Positions 47,661-59,033 of a stretch of DNA of 64,000 nucleotides are shown in pieces; the stretch's first letter is position 1, and each line of letters begins with the position of its first letter. Position numbers and translations under genes: made by a program. The stretch covers positions 1 to 64,000 of the forward strand of contig JBBPTG010000133.1 in assembly GCA_038093975.1 (NCBI GenBank), written 5' to 3'. Origin of the DNA: Chalciporus piperatus (lineage: Eukaryota > Basidiomycota > Agaricomycetes > Boletales > Boletaceae). The notes below the pieces were generated by a model that did no database searches, was not told the origin of the DNA, and worked only from the letters and a program-made list of their open reading frames with translations.

Positions 47661-48027
47661 GGAGACTATTCTGCTGATGGCCAGGGAAGCGGTGGGGCGA
47701 TGCTTCAAGTTTAGACTTGAAACTCGATGCCAGATCTGGAACCTTAGATCGTTGATGGCCTTAGAAGGTCGTGGCGCAGAGACTCCAAGTCCGACCCGGG
47801 CGGCATGATACTAAAGAAAAAGTAAGATAGTGAGTTGCCCAGCCTAATCTGACATGGAGACTATTCTGCTGATGCCAGGGAAGCAGTGGGGCGATGCTTC
47901 AAGTTTAGACTTGAAATTCGATGCCAGATCTGGAACCTTAGATCGTTGATGGCCTTAGAAGGTCGTGGCCGGGCGACATGATACTAAAGAAAAAGTAAGA
48001 TAGTGAGTTGCCCAGCCTAATCTGACA
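47661..48027 (+). repeat. 195-bp segmental tandem duplication
   Basis: 47661-47855 is repeated at 47856-48027 with a few substitutions and about 23 bp missing near the 3' end. Both copies begin ggagactattctgctgatg and end with the same cagcctaatctgacatgg. High identity indicates a recent event. I see no function. Confidence 0.85.
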
Positions 48028-48458
48028 TGGAATATTTTCCCTTCTACCTCGTCAACGAGTCAGCTTATCATCAGCGATGTATTCCTTATCCAACATTTGC
48101 TCAGGTTCTCGCAAGGCTTGATAAGCGACAACCAGACTTTGGTTGGTCGGAGAAGTTCACAGAGCCACTCGCGTGGCTCTTTGGAAATCTTCAGCCTATC
48201 GATGTGATCCCCATCGACTACCTCTCTTACGCTCTTCCAGAAACTCTCTGCGTTGTATTCCAACTCCCTCCGGCTTGGGTTCTGGACTTCTGCAACGAAA
48301 TTTTGTTAGCCATGGAGCGTGCTAGAGTCAAAGCAGTCAAGCAGCATCGTGAGGGCCCGGGAATGCCAGTGTGTGTCGAGTGTAATGGGCACTTAAAGGT
48401 GCGTGCGCCCACGTTGATCAAGACTCAGGCTTGGCAAGTTGAATTGACACTTCTCTAG
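48027..48458 (+). CDS. uncharacterised 143-aa open frame
   Basis: An intact frame starting at the end of the tandem duplication: MEYFPFYLVNESAYHQRCIP, PIDVIPIDYLSYALPETLCV, PAWVLDFCNEILLAMERARV, and a CVEC pair near the C-terminus (PGMPVCVECNGHL). I do not recognise it. The start codon lies at the edge of the duplicated unit, so the frame could be a truncated exon of a larger gene. It converges with the Plavaka transposase remnant. Confidence 0.4.
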   Translation: MEYFPFYLVNESAYHQRCIPYPTFAQVLARLDKRQPDFGWSEKFTEPLAWLFGNLQPIDVIPIDYLSYALPETLCVVFQLPPAWVLDFCNEILLAMERARVKAVKQHREGPGMPVCVECNGHLKVRAPTLIKTQAWQVELTLL

Positions 48459-48886
48459 AATCATACTCATCAGCAATCTCGCGGATTTATGGTCGGACTT
48501 GGTTGACTTGTTGCAACTTTTTGTCAGGTCAACCAGCCCAACAGACGGCAAGTACATTCAAGTTGACCAGAATGTTGCAAGTCTGCAGAGTTCTAGTGGG
48601 CGAGCTTCGGAAGTGGTTGTTACATTAAGATAGAAACTCGAACATGTGATGGTCTGCATATCTATTGACATAGAAAGCTCGAAATGCGTCCAAACTGTCA
48701 GAAAAATGGAAGTCGTCAGGTAGACAAGAAGTCCCACAAGCTCCAATCAGATGGGCAGCCCTCGCGACGGAGTCAAGATGAACTACTGCCATGGTACGTC
48801 GACCGTTCCTCTCATACTCTGGCTTCACGACCCATAAGCCAGTGTGCAGATCCGGCTGTTCACCAATAGGAACCAGCCAGTGCACA

Positions 48887-48940
48887 CATCAGCAACACTG
48901 CAAAAAGTCTGAAGTTACTGGAATGACTGGATCAGTTAAA
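48887..48940 (+). repeat. left terminal inverted repeat, 54 bp
   Basis: Matches 52063-52116 in inverted orientation with one mismatch at position 37. Confidence 0.9.
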
Positions 48941-49411
48941 CCAGTACGCCAGTTGCTCAGTTGCCCAGTCATCCAGTCAGCCAGTCATTTCAGTAATCTC
49001 ATTGGTTCATTAGCCCAGTCACTTCAGTAGTCTCAGTAGCCCAGTAGCCCAGTGTTCCAGTCATCCAGTTATCTCAGTAGCCTAGTAGCCCAGTGTCCCA
49101 GTCATGTAGTCATCTCAGCAGCCTAGTAGCCCAGTGCCCTAGTTATCCAGCAATCCAGTTGTCTCATTACTCCAGCCATTCAGTATTCCAGTATTTCAGT
49201 AATCTAGTCACTCAGTGGTCCAGTAATCCAGTAGTCTCAGTAATCCAGTCACTCAGTGATCCAGTAATCTAGTCACTCCAGTCACTCCAGTCACACAAGT
49301 GACACCAGTAACCCAGTCACCAGTCACTCCCAGTCACCTCAGTAACCCAGTAATCCAGTCACCCAGTCACCTCAGTAATCCAGTCACCCAGTAATCCAGT
49401 CACCCAGTCCC
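48925..49411 (+). repeat. left subterminal CCAGT array
   Basis: About 490 bp of imperfect short words built on CCAGT: CCAGTCA, CCAGTAAT, CCAGTCACC, and similar. They are the complement of the array at the other end. Confidence 0.85.
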
Positions 49412-49603
49412 AATTACTAGTTCACTATATCTTATGATTAATTCACACCTTATGACAGTTCAGAAAATGCGAAATATATTATGTCTAACTATTACATGTA
49501 TTGTGGTCCAATAGTTACTAGTTAATGAAGTGCCATGCAACACGAGCAGCTATGTACGAGGTGAGTAGGTGTGTTAGTCAACAAATAAACACGAACCTCT
49601 GAA

Positions 49604-50358
49604 GCCAGCGGGGCTGTTGAGCCCGCGCCGGCCATGTGTTGGTGTCGAGGTTGAAGGTGGGAGGTGGTTGGGGGGAGACAACCCAAGCGGCTGTCGTTGA
49701 AGTGAGTGGATGAGGTGATGGGTGAGGAAACACGAACCTCGTGATGCCAGCGGGGCTGCTGAGCCCACGCCGGCCGTTTTTTTTACGATCGAGTTTGAGG
49801 GAGCGAGGTGGTGGGGGGGAGACAGCCCGAGCGGCTCTGTACGAGGTGAGAGAGGATGGTGGTGGGTGAGGAAAAACACACCATGTGCTGCCGGTGGGGC
49901 TGTTGAGCCCACGCCGGCCATCGAGTTCGAGGTCGAGGTTGTTTGAGGCTTTGGAGGTGGTGGTGGTTCGTACGGCCCGAGCGGCTCTGTACGAGATGAG
50001 AGGTGGTGGTGGTGGGTGAGGAAGAACACACCGTGTGCTGCCGGCAGGGCTGTTGAGCCCTCGCCGGCCGCATTTTCGCATTTTCGTCGTTTTCGTGTCG
50101 AGAGTGGTGTGGTAGGTGGTAGTGGGCCGAGCAGTGCAAGCGGCTGTTTGCGGGGTGAGCGGGTGGCTTATCACTCACCTCGTGAAGCCGGCGGGGCTGT
50201 TGAGCCCACGCCGGCCGCGTTTTCGCATTTTTGTCGTTTTCTTGTCGAGAGTGAGGTGGTAGGTGGCAGCAGGCTGTTTGCGAGGTGAGCGGATGTGGTG
50301 GTGAGCGAGTTTTCACTCACCTGGCGATGCCGGCGGGGCTTTTGAGCACTCGCCGGCC
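49604..50358. repeat. six-copy ~145-bp minisatellite with palindromic core
   Basis: A 30-bp core, beginning GCCGGCGGGGCTGTTGAGCC in its commonest form and nearly self-complementary, starts at 49604, 49746, 49890, 50040, 50187 and 50329. Spacing is 142-150 bp. The DNA between cores is also related (GGTGAG and CACTCACCT words). Long proline-rich open frames cross it in several phases and are by-products of the repeat. Confidence 0.85.
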
Positions 50359-50514
50359 GTTTTGCTGTTGTTGAGGTGTGGTGTAGTGGTGAGAGAGAGT
50401 CGAAGAGGTGGCACGGCAAATTCAACATGGTCACGTGACTTTTTCGCGCGGATTTTTTGTCAAGTCCGAGCATTAGGGAAATGTGGCTACACTTTATTAG
50501 GATCTCCTACACTA

Positions 50515-51120
50515 GATAGCTACCATATTTTTTGTACACTTGTGTATGCTTTTTTGTACACTTTCAATAGGTTTGATCTCCACATACTTTGCTACACTTG
50601 TAACTACACACTTACTGCGCTTTTTTGTACACTTTGCTACACTCTAACCTAATACACTTTCCCACACTTGTAACTACACATTTACTACGCTTTTTTGTAC
50701 ACTTTTGTTACACTCAATCTAGCTACACTTTCCTACACATTTGATTCAAGTTTTACTACGCTTTTTTGTTACACTTTGCTACACTCAATCACTACACTTG
50801 TAACTACACTTTTAGTACACTTTTGTGTCCACTTTAGCTACACTCTATCACTACACACTTTCCCACACATTTCACTACACTTTTACTACGCTTTTTTGTA
50901 CACTTTTGCTACACTCAATCTAGCTACACTTTCCCACACTCTTGACTACACTTTTACTACGCTTTTTTGTACACTTTGCTCACTCAATCTAGCTATACTT
51001 TCCCACACTTGTAACTACACTTTTACTACACTTTTTTGTACACTTCACTACACTCAATCCTAATACCCTTTCCCACATTGTTAACTACACTTTTAGTACA
51101 CATTTTTGTGGACTTTAGCT
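50515..51120. repeat. ~70-bp minisatellite, TTTTTTGTACACTT type
   Basis: About seven to eight imperfect units of roughly 70 bp. Each has GCTTTTTTGTACACTT followed by ACACTCAATC-type and CACTTTCCCACACTT-type words. The strand is pyrimidine-rich with regular ACAC spacing. Confidence 0.8.
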
Positions 51121-51184
51121 ATAATCCATCCTATGAATGATTATAAAATGTCACTAATTAGAATGACTCTATTAGATGACTGAG

Positions 51185-52062
51185 TAGTACTGGAGTGATT
51201 GGGTGAGCTGAGGGCTGGGTAACTGGATAACTGGTATGACTGGTGTGACTGAAGTGACTGGTTTACTGGACCACAGGATGACTGGATTACTGGAGTGACT
51301 GGATTACTGAGGTGACTGGATTACTGGAGTGACTTGTGTGACTGGAGTGACTGGAGTGACTGGAGTGACTGGATGACTGAAGTGACTGGAGACCTGGAGT
51401 GACTGGAATACTGGATGACTGGAGTAATGAAACCTGACTGGATTGCTGGATGACTAGGGCACTGGGCTACTAGGCTGCTGAGATGACTACATGACTGGGA
51501 AACTGAGCTACTAGGCTACTGAGATGTCTGGATGACTGGAACACTGGGCTACTGAGCTACTGAGACTACTGAAGTGACTGGATGATTGGATGACTGGGCT
51601 GCTGGGTTACTGGAACTACTGGATGACTGGATGACTGGGATGCTGGGTTACTGGAACTACTGGATGACTGAATGACTGAATGACTGGGCTACTGAGACTA
51701 CTGAAGTAACTGGATGACTTGATGACTGGGCTGCTGGGTTACTGGAACTACTGGATAACTGGAACACTTGGCCACTGGACTAATGAGACCACTGAAATGA
51801 CTGGATGACTGGATGACTGAGCTACTGGGACTACTGAAATGACTGGATGACTGGATGACTGGGCTGCTGGATGACTGAGACTACTGAGACTACTGGATGA
51901 CTGAATGACTGAGCTACTGAAGCTACTGAAATGACTGGATGACTGGGCCACTAGGCCACTGGGTTACTAAGACTACTGAAACTACTTGATGACTGGGTGA
52001 CTAGGTTACTGAAACTACTGAAACTACTGAAATTACTGGTTACTGGGCCACTGGACTACTGA
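51185..52062 (-). repeat. right subterminal ACTGG array
   Basis: About 880 bp of imperfect words such as GGATGACTGG, GGAGTGACTGG and GGGCTACTGAG. They are inverted relative to the left array. It is nearly twice as long as the left array. Confidence 0.85.
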
Positions 52063-52116
52063 TTTAACTGATCCAGTCAATCCAGTAACTTCAGACTTTT
52101 TGCAGTGTTGCTGATG
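52063..52116 (-). repeat. right terminal inverted repeat, 54 bp
   Basis: Inverted copy of 48887-48940 with one mismatch. Confidence 0.9.
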
Positions 52117-55100
52117 CAAGCGCACATGGGTAATAGACTCCCGAGTGCACGAAAGAGAAAAATAAGTAAACTCGTCCAATCACCATTCCAAGCATTGGAT
52201 CAGCCTCCGAGCCCGTGCAGACGAACACTGTATCACGGCGAGGATATTCCTTGCGCCAAGAGGGACACGACCGGATGAATTCTCGGTACATGCCACCTGC
52301 CCCACATAGGTCACTGGGAGCATAGAAACGTGCGATGGCTGAATGGAAGACTGATATCCGACTGAGTACACGAGGACAGTTTTCGAGTGGGACATCGGAG
52401 GAGGTGAGTGGTGACTCCGGGTTGAGCTGGTCAAATAGGAAGCGCCGCACGAGTTCCGAAAGGCGAGGTTGCTCGATACTGGCGGCCAACTCGTCAAGGT
52501 CAGTTGAGTAGTTTCGCTCTAAAAATGAATCCTAGTTAGTTTGAATACCGACCCCAATATGAGGTATGGACATACGGGGGGTTTGAGCAAGCTCCACGGA
52601 CGACAACACTTTGGGACCTAAGACGGCAGTATCCGAGTCGTTATCGTCGTTGTCGTCACTGCCATCATTGAGATCAGGGGGCTGTGGTTGTTCTCCCTGG
52701 AGAACTTTCATCGTGTAGTCGTATGTGGAGCCTTGCATCATACCGCGGGAAGCGAAGCTTTGGCGGGCAGCAGCCATTTTATCGAGGCGGCAGTTCGTGG
52801 TGAGCATCTGAAAGAGGGCGTTACACCGATTTGATCTTCGCCATGGTTCTTTGACGGCCTTGATGTGCTTGGATTCCGTCATTGATGAACATAGCCCGTT
52901 TGGTGAGCCGAAAAGTCGGATGGATCGACCATAATGCTTGAGAGCATGTTGACGCGGGAGGGAGATAAGGTCATGACGTACGCCAGCCTCAATGAAAATT
53001 TTTCGATGGTCGTGGAACCGTGCTAACGCGTCATCAAGTTGCGTGAGGGTCTGACTGCTGATGGCGTTTTGGCGGGCGAGATAGCAGAAATCTAAAAACG
53101 CCGACAGGCATTTGACGATACCTGATGGTACGTGGCCAGCAATCGCCGGCAAGTAGACCTTTGTGTAATTTTCGATGTGAGTACTAGAACGGAATGAGAC
53201 ACGAGAACATGCACCTTCATGAGCGCTTTCGAGTCATCACCTGTCCATTGAAGGAAATCACGCCCCTCGGGAAAACGACGTATGCCTGGAAATGGTGGAA
53301 CTGCGGATATGCTGAGCTGGTGTTAGGTGATTTGTACATGACGTAGATAGGTGAACATACCGTCTGTCTATATCATCGATTATCGTATTTGCGTGTGCCT
53401 CGCCAAACTCGCCAACGAGGTACTCATTAACCCAAGTAACCAAGTGGTCCTTGAAGCAACCTTTGATGACTTGGTGTAGAAGATCTGGAGAGAGCAATTC
53501 GTGAATGTCGGCACGAGGAAATCGGTGGGTAAAGGGCTGCAGACGGCGACATTGGCTCAGTTAATTTGCTCAAAATGCAAGGATTTAGCACTTACGATGA
53601 CATCTGCACGGATGCCAAAATCGGACCACAGGGTTCCTGCATTGAACGATTCGACCAAGAAGTCAGTCATAGTCGAGGATCGTGGGATAGCATTGTTTAT
53701 GTCTAGGTTTTCAGGAGGCGCATTGCACCTGGGAATCAGGTTCATTAGATTTTTTTTATTTAAAGACAGTCGAACCACGAAAATTGCGCACTTTGGACAC
53801 CATCCCTGTACTATTCCAGCCAACCACACTTGCTCGGGGTAGTCTGCAATATATGGACCAAGACCATAGACTGCACGCCGGAAGTGACCATCAGGACACC
53901 AGACCACATCTGGGGTGGTCATTCCGGAACGTAGCGGCTCAAAAACGCAAGCGAGAGCCGAATGATACATCTGCCGACAGAATTTTTGAAACACAGCTGT
54001 TTTCCGATGGCGTCGGTTGGCTTCAAGTTCAGAAATTCAGAGGTAGTTCAATTCGGACTTGTAAGGAACTTACTCTTTGGTATCGGAAGGAAAGCCACCG
54101 GGAGAAAACTGTTTCCGTGAGCGCGACGTGCCGTATTTGTGAGATTGCCAGGTGACATGTAAACTGGATGGTATTCCTGGTGTCCAGTCGCCACTGAAAC
54201 AGTCGTCTTGTCGCTTCCGGCCACGATCGGCACAAAAAAGGAACCATGTGTCACAGGATCCTTCACTATGAGATCCTGCTCCAAAGTCAGTTCGTCATGT
54301 CCAGGATCAGCTTGGGTGTACTATACCGCTTGCTTCCATGCCCAATCGGCCGACATTAGGTTGGACCACACACGGTGGCCCACCTTGTTAAACTGTTGAT
54401 ATGGCACATAATTGATGGTATGTTTGAAGCCAGGTGTCGACAGCTGATTATGGACCACCTGTTGACTATTCCGCGCACAAAGTTCATATGTCTGCGTCAT
54501 CCACTTCGGTGGTGTGCCCCGGGGTAGTGGTCCATTGTAGCGTATCCGGTACACCTTCCACGGAGCATCACCATGCTGTATTTCATCAATCGTACGGTAA
54601 AGTTCCTGTGCATTCTGCCATGGGATCTCTCCTCCGAACTCCGAAACTGAAGCTGCCCACATGTTGAGGGCTTTGTCAATCTCAGCTTCTGAGCTCTGAA
54701 GCTCAACAAAATGAAAATTAGCTTGATCAAATTCAATGCGGGACCCAAATGGTGCCCATGGGCTGGCACCATCAGCTATTACCGCAGACGCTGTTTCCGC
54801 AGGAGGCGGGGGTTGACCTTGTGGAAGGAAACAGCCATTTTCATCACAAGGACGCCCTTTGCCATCCTGTTAGTCCTTCTGTGATGCCGATACACGCTGT
54901 ACATACCATTCAAGAGCGTGTGCCATCGATAACTGCATGTGGAAAGGTCATCCTCTTCTGCAGAAGCGGGGGAGATATCACGATGTTTTGCGTTGCGATG
55001 CTGGGTTAGTCCACGTCCAGTCTTTAGCTTCGCTGGACAATCTGGACACTGATGCATTTGTGGAGGACAGCGAGGATATGTTCAAGTTGAAAATTGGTGA

Positions 55101-55206
55101 ACTGGGATACGGCGAACGTGCCCGACACAACAAAAACACAGCCAAATAGTCTTCGCACAGTCGCACCAGAAATTTACTAGGTCAACTTGTCCATACCTTC
55201 TACTCC

Positions 55207-57655
55207 ATGGCTGCACGTCGCTCATCAGCAAGGCTTGCCCAACCTGCCAGTGGGGGGACCCCTACATCTGCCACCAACCCAGGCAGTGAAGCAAGCTTGA
55301 AAGAGTTGAAGAAGAAAGACAGTAGTAAGTGCGGCGAGCTTAAAATAATATGTGGGCACGCTAAGAAGCTGCCAAAAACAGGTAAAAAACGCGGCCGAGC
55401 TCCAAGCACAACAGAGACTCCCTTACCAGTACCAAAGTCAACAGCCAAGCGTACAAAGGTACCCGGAGCAGCAACCACACTTACCCCAGGGCCTGTCGCC
55501 CAAGAACCTTTGACATTGACCGTACCTGGAGGCCGGTCTCTGAGTCTGCTTCCCCCTCGATCTACTCGTGTCATTGACCCTGCAGGGCCAGATAGGCCAC
55601 GTCCTAAGCGTACATCAGAAGAAGTAGCAGAAGCTGCTCAACGGAAAGCTGACTTACAAAAGCAACTAGAAGCCTTGGAGAAGCAAAGGCTGGCGACCTT
55701 GGCACAAATGGAGGTAGAGATAGAGGGGGCTCAGATGAATGAGGATGACGAAGCAATCATGGACATTACTGACCTTGAGCTACTTGTAGATGCCGAGGGT
55801 GAGTGAGTGCTACTTGAGCCTCGCAGCAACACGCTGACTATTCTAAGTCGTGAGCATTGGTGATGACATGGCAACAGAGGACTTGGGGGGCGACGAGATG
55901 CAGGCAAACAGTGACCTGATGGATGCCGACATCGAGCCTGGGACACCAACATCTGCTAGCCACAGAGTACCAACACCAGATAACGCACCTAGTGAAATGG
56001 GAAAGGTGAGTGAATACCGAGAACTTCGAGCTTGTGAATTTCACTTACAGGGAAACAGAAGAAAGGGAAAAAACCATCGAAACGTGCGACAAGAGGTCAA
56101 GTGGACGCTCTGAAGGAAAGCTTCACCGCTCATGGGAAGACACAAACCATGACGTGAGTCCTGTTCCCACGGCGGTAAAGTTCTTCCTTTAACTTTGCCT
56201 CAGAGCTTTGTCAAAACGCACAAAGCCTGCACCCACACCTCTTCTTACGGGTTTAGCACCAAATTGGCAAAATAGAAAACTACAGAAATCAAGTGGCCTT
56301 AAGGGGCACCCGTCTGCTATTCTGAAAGCTTTCCCGGCTGATGGGCCAGTGCTTGGAGGTCTGAATGACGATGATGTGTTTGCAGAACACCCAGGCTCTG
56401 TTGCAGCAAATAATCGAGGCCATGATGTGCGTCTATGCCCAAAGGTCCTTCACTTGCAGTCCACCGAACAAGATTTCTAGTTTATAGATCTTTCTGGTGT
56501 ATCCTCCGATTCGGAGGCGCTACCAAAACCCTCTCCTGCATACCTTGCTAAGAAGACTCCTGGACCTACGAAACGAAACATCAAAGCCGAGAAAGACGCC
56601 GGAAGAGCCAGGATACCACCTCCACTATCAAGCCCGCTTCCCACTACTAGTACTATCACCATAGCTCCTGAATTGTCAACCCTCCCAGACATCGTGCGAG
56701 CAGGATACCTGAGTCGCTTCCTACCAACACTCTATCACCGCTTTGGGGCCTCTACTCAGCCATGGAACGAGTTTACAAAAGGTGCAGGCCTCCTCGGCAT
56801 TGTACAAGAAATCATTAACATCTGTTTCCCGAGCGCTCGCCACCAAGTTCTCTATGGGGATGCCTTATTTACGGCGGTATGTTCCTAGGTTTGGGGCCCG
56901 GTTCGTAGATATTTGCTGACAATTGGATCCCTCAGGCTTATGACCGTCTCAACGAGAAAAAGAGCTTCTTTGGCAGTGAGGCTGTCCGAGTTGTTGAAGC
57001 ATTCTTTCGACAGTCTCAATTCGCCGACAACCCTGTTGCCATCGCTGACTACGCCCGATATGCTATGCGAGATAACGGCCCTGTTATGTGGAGAGTGCCC
57101 ACGCCGAAGGATTGCACTGGAAAGGTGGCTGGAGAGCCAGGTTATGTGGTACGGCCATCGTCTATCCTCTTACTTTACTTGCTCATCATCTTATCACAGC
57201 CCCCCCAGGATCCATTCGAGACAGATCTAATCATCAAGGTATTCTCAAAATTCCTTGCCATGACGAAAGGTTCGTGTGGCGATTTTGGCCATTGCGTTGG
57301 CGCCATTTCAATGACCGTCACAGCGGTAAGTGCTAAGCCTAGCCTGTACACTTACCAATCCACGAGATCGCTCATGGTAACCTTCCAGATTGAACGCGCA
57401 TTCAAAATGCACCTGACGGGCAAAAAGGTTGCTTCTGGTCAATTCTCGCGCGAAAACACAGTGTCAATTGTTGACGACTACATGGCCAATGCCAAGAAGC
57501 TCACCGCACGACGATGGAAACGGATCCTCGACCGGTGCGGCTTTAAGCAGCGCGACACGATGGAATTCGCATCAGCGGCGACCTCGACACTCGAGAAGAA
57601 CCGTCGTCTTCTCTATACTCCCAGCAGTCCCATTGCCTCCGATAACGAGATTTGA
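55207..57655 (+). CDS. DUF6532-family protein divergent from Plavaka transposase
   Basis: A multi-exon agaricomycete protein of the DUF6532 family, function unknown. Exon 1 begins MAARRSSARLAQPASGGTPT and is basic and disordered, with a coiled segment EAAQRKADLQKQLEALEKQR and an acidic end. Short exons carry a Lys-rich patch (KKGKKPSKRATRGQ) suited to nuclear import. The C-terminal domain reads LPDIVRAGYLSRFLPTLYHR, FGASTQPWNEFTKGAGLLGI, VQEIINICFPSARHQVLYGD, AYDRLNEKKSFFGSEAVRVV, GPVMWRVPTPKDC, IERAFKMHLTGKK and FSRENTVSIVDDYMANAKKL, stopping at 57655. Introns at 55804, 56005, 56154, 56878 and 57148-57205 fit. Only 149 bp separate its start from the transposase start, so it may be a second gene of that transposon. 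Confidence 0.72.
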
Positions 57656-59033
57656 CCGCAGTGAGTCTCGTCGTTCCCTGCCATCAGTTAGCTTCTCATT
57701 CACCTTACTAAGTACTCATCACAGCCCGCCGAACCTTTTCAACTACAACAAGCACGTCAGTGCCGTCACCATCGACTTTACCTTCTACAGTTTCCGAATA
57801 CCCATTATCTCCAGCATATATTTCGCCCTCAGCACTGCTTCCTCAAGCATAATACCCTCTCTTTACTAGTAACTCTCCTCTCGTGTCATCTCCATTATTT
57901 TCCTTCTTAATTTGTCAGTTACGTCGTCTATCAAGCTGATTCTAGTATCCTTAAACACAATATATTCACATTTTGGCCAATGAACCTGAATGGCTCCCGT
58001 CCGACTCCCTTGTGACTTGTCGAGTGGTGGTCTGGCTGCTACCGCGTACGGTATAAATTATCACGAGCTGGGCGACACATCAACCTACCCGGCTGGCTTG
58101 TTCACTGGACGACTTCTGTGACTTGTACCAGCTGGTACAAGCTGGTACAAGCTGGTACAAGTCTCGACAAGTTTTTCGCACGAATACTGATGCTTTCGAA
58201 GGGGAGATTTAACTGGGGATCGCGCCAGGCGCATCTGTAGGAAGGAGAATCGTTGGTTCTGAAAGGAGCGTACTAAAGATGTAAATGATCTGTACACATC
58301 TACCATCACGCGGATGCGGCGGCATCCGGAGATCGTCAGGGAAATCCACTACATACTGGGTCAAGTGTCTGATCCAATTGCGTCATCGAGGCTCAAGTAA
58401 AGATGGGTCAATTTGAGCCCATAGTACATCCGGCCAATCCTGCACAAAAGATCCGATCAGACTCGGACGAATTACACAAAAAGTGTTTGGTTGAACACAG
58501 ACAGGGAAGACGGCGTAAATATATGCTCCAAGGAATGCATCTCGTAGATGACAGATATCAGATGTCCTCCAAATATCCGCCATCCCTGTCTTTCGTCAAT
58601 TATTTGTGGCAGCATGTTTGTGGCTGCGGTTCCTCAGCCCAAACCATGGACTCGGACTTGGATCCATGTTCCGAGCTGGATAAAGAAAGGGAGGTTACTT
58701 GGAACGATTCGAATCGCCGCTTACCCTGTCTTTCGTGAATTGTTTGTGGCTGGATGAATGCTCAGAATGGAAGCGGACTCGGCGGAAAAAAGATCTGGGT
58801 CAATACATGCCCTGTACCGTTTACTCGGACTTGGAGAATCCATATTCTGGTGTGCACGCCCTGAACCCCACTGCAATGACGCAAGACTCGGAGAGGAACC
58901 TCATGCTACCTAGGCCCGGGTCACAGTGACCCAACTGTCAGTTTCCGTGTGATTCATCTGGAGATAAGGAGAGCATACAAAGAGACATGCACGTGTGATG
59001 CAGACCCAACTTCCCCCTTTTCACCGTGTCACT
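57656..59033. other. repeat-bearing intergenic region with decayed sequence
   Basis: No intact gene. 58585-58760 contains two diverged copies of a segment reading like CCCTGTCTTTCGTCAATTAT. A protein-like stretch between them, PWTRTWIHVPSWIKKGRLLG then TIRIAAYP, has no intact frame. Several GACTCGGA words occur between 58460 and 58890. Confidence 0.4.
58123..58160. repeat. GCTGGTACAA tandem repeat with palindrome
   Basis: Three exact copies of GCTGGTACAA (58131-58160), preceded by the inverse TTGTACCAGC. The first junction forms the palindrome TTGTACCAGCTGGTACAA. Confidence 0.85.

Larger units (their letters stand above)
48887..52116. mobile_element. 3,230-bp non-coding element with TIRs and minisatellite interior
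   Basis: Both ends begin CATCAGCAACACTGCAAAAA inward. The inverted match is perfect for 36 bp and 53 of 54 overall. A CA dinucleotide flanks both sides (48885-48886, 52117-52118) as a 2-bp target duplication, and removing the element plus one copy restores the transposase frame. Inside each terminus lie long arrays of CCAGTCA/CCAGTAA-type words, in opposite orientation at the two ends, enclosing two other minisatellites. There is no gene. CACTG eight bases from the tip and the subterminal repeats recall CACTA/EnSpm elements, but the 2-bp duplication and outermost CATCAGCAA do not fit the textbook form. It is probably non-autonomous. Confidence 0.82.
48625..55057 (-). pseudogene. Plavaka-type transposase gene, interrupted by a 3.2-kb insertion
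   Basis: A multi-exon transposase of the Plavaka group (CACTA/EnSpm-related DNA transposons of agaricomycetes). The start at 55057 opens a C2H2 finger, MHQCPDCPAKLKTGRGLTQH. Then come NMWAASVSEFGGEIPWQNAQ, WKVYRIRYNGPLPRGTPPKW, KVGHRVWSNLMSADWAWKQA, HGSFFVPIVAGSDKTTVSVA, FEPLRSGMTTPDVVWCPDGH, LSPDLLHQVIKGCFKDHLVT, SGIVKCLSAFLDFCYLARQN, FGSPNGLCSSMTESKHIKAV and VFVCTGSEADPMLGMVIGRV. The frame breaks at VYYPCAL (52117), where a repeat-rich element is inserted, and resumes at 48885 with VHWLVPIGEQPDLHTGLWVV and FHFSDSLDAFRAFYVNRYAD before stopping at 48625. Family proteins read CALVHW continuously, so the insertion explains the break. The other exons look intact, which suggests recent inactivation. 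Confidence 0.82.

Noticed and set aside
49574..50316. Long proline-rich minus-strand open frames
   Set aside because: They run across the ~145-bp minisatellite in several phases with repeated content and no family motif, so they are products of the repeat.
48925..52062. Regular short repeats that might suggest a CRISPR array
   Set aside because: The host is a fungus, the words are imperfect and directly abutting without unique spacers, and they belong to a transposon's subterminal arrays.
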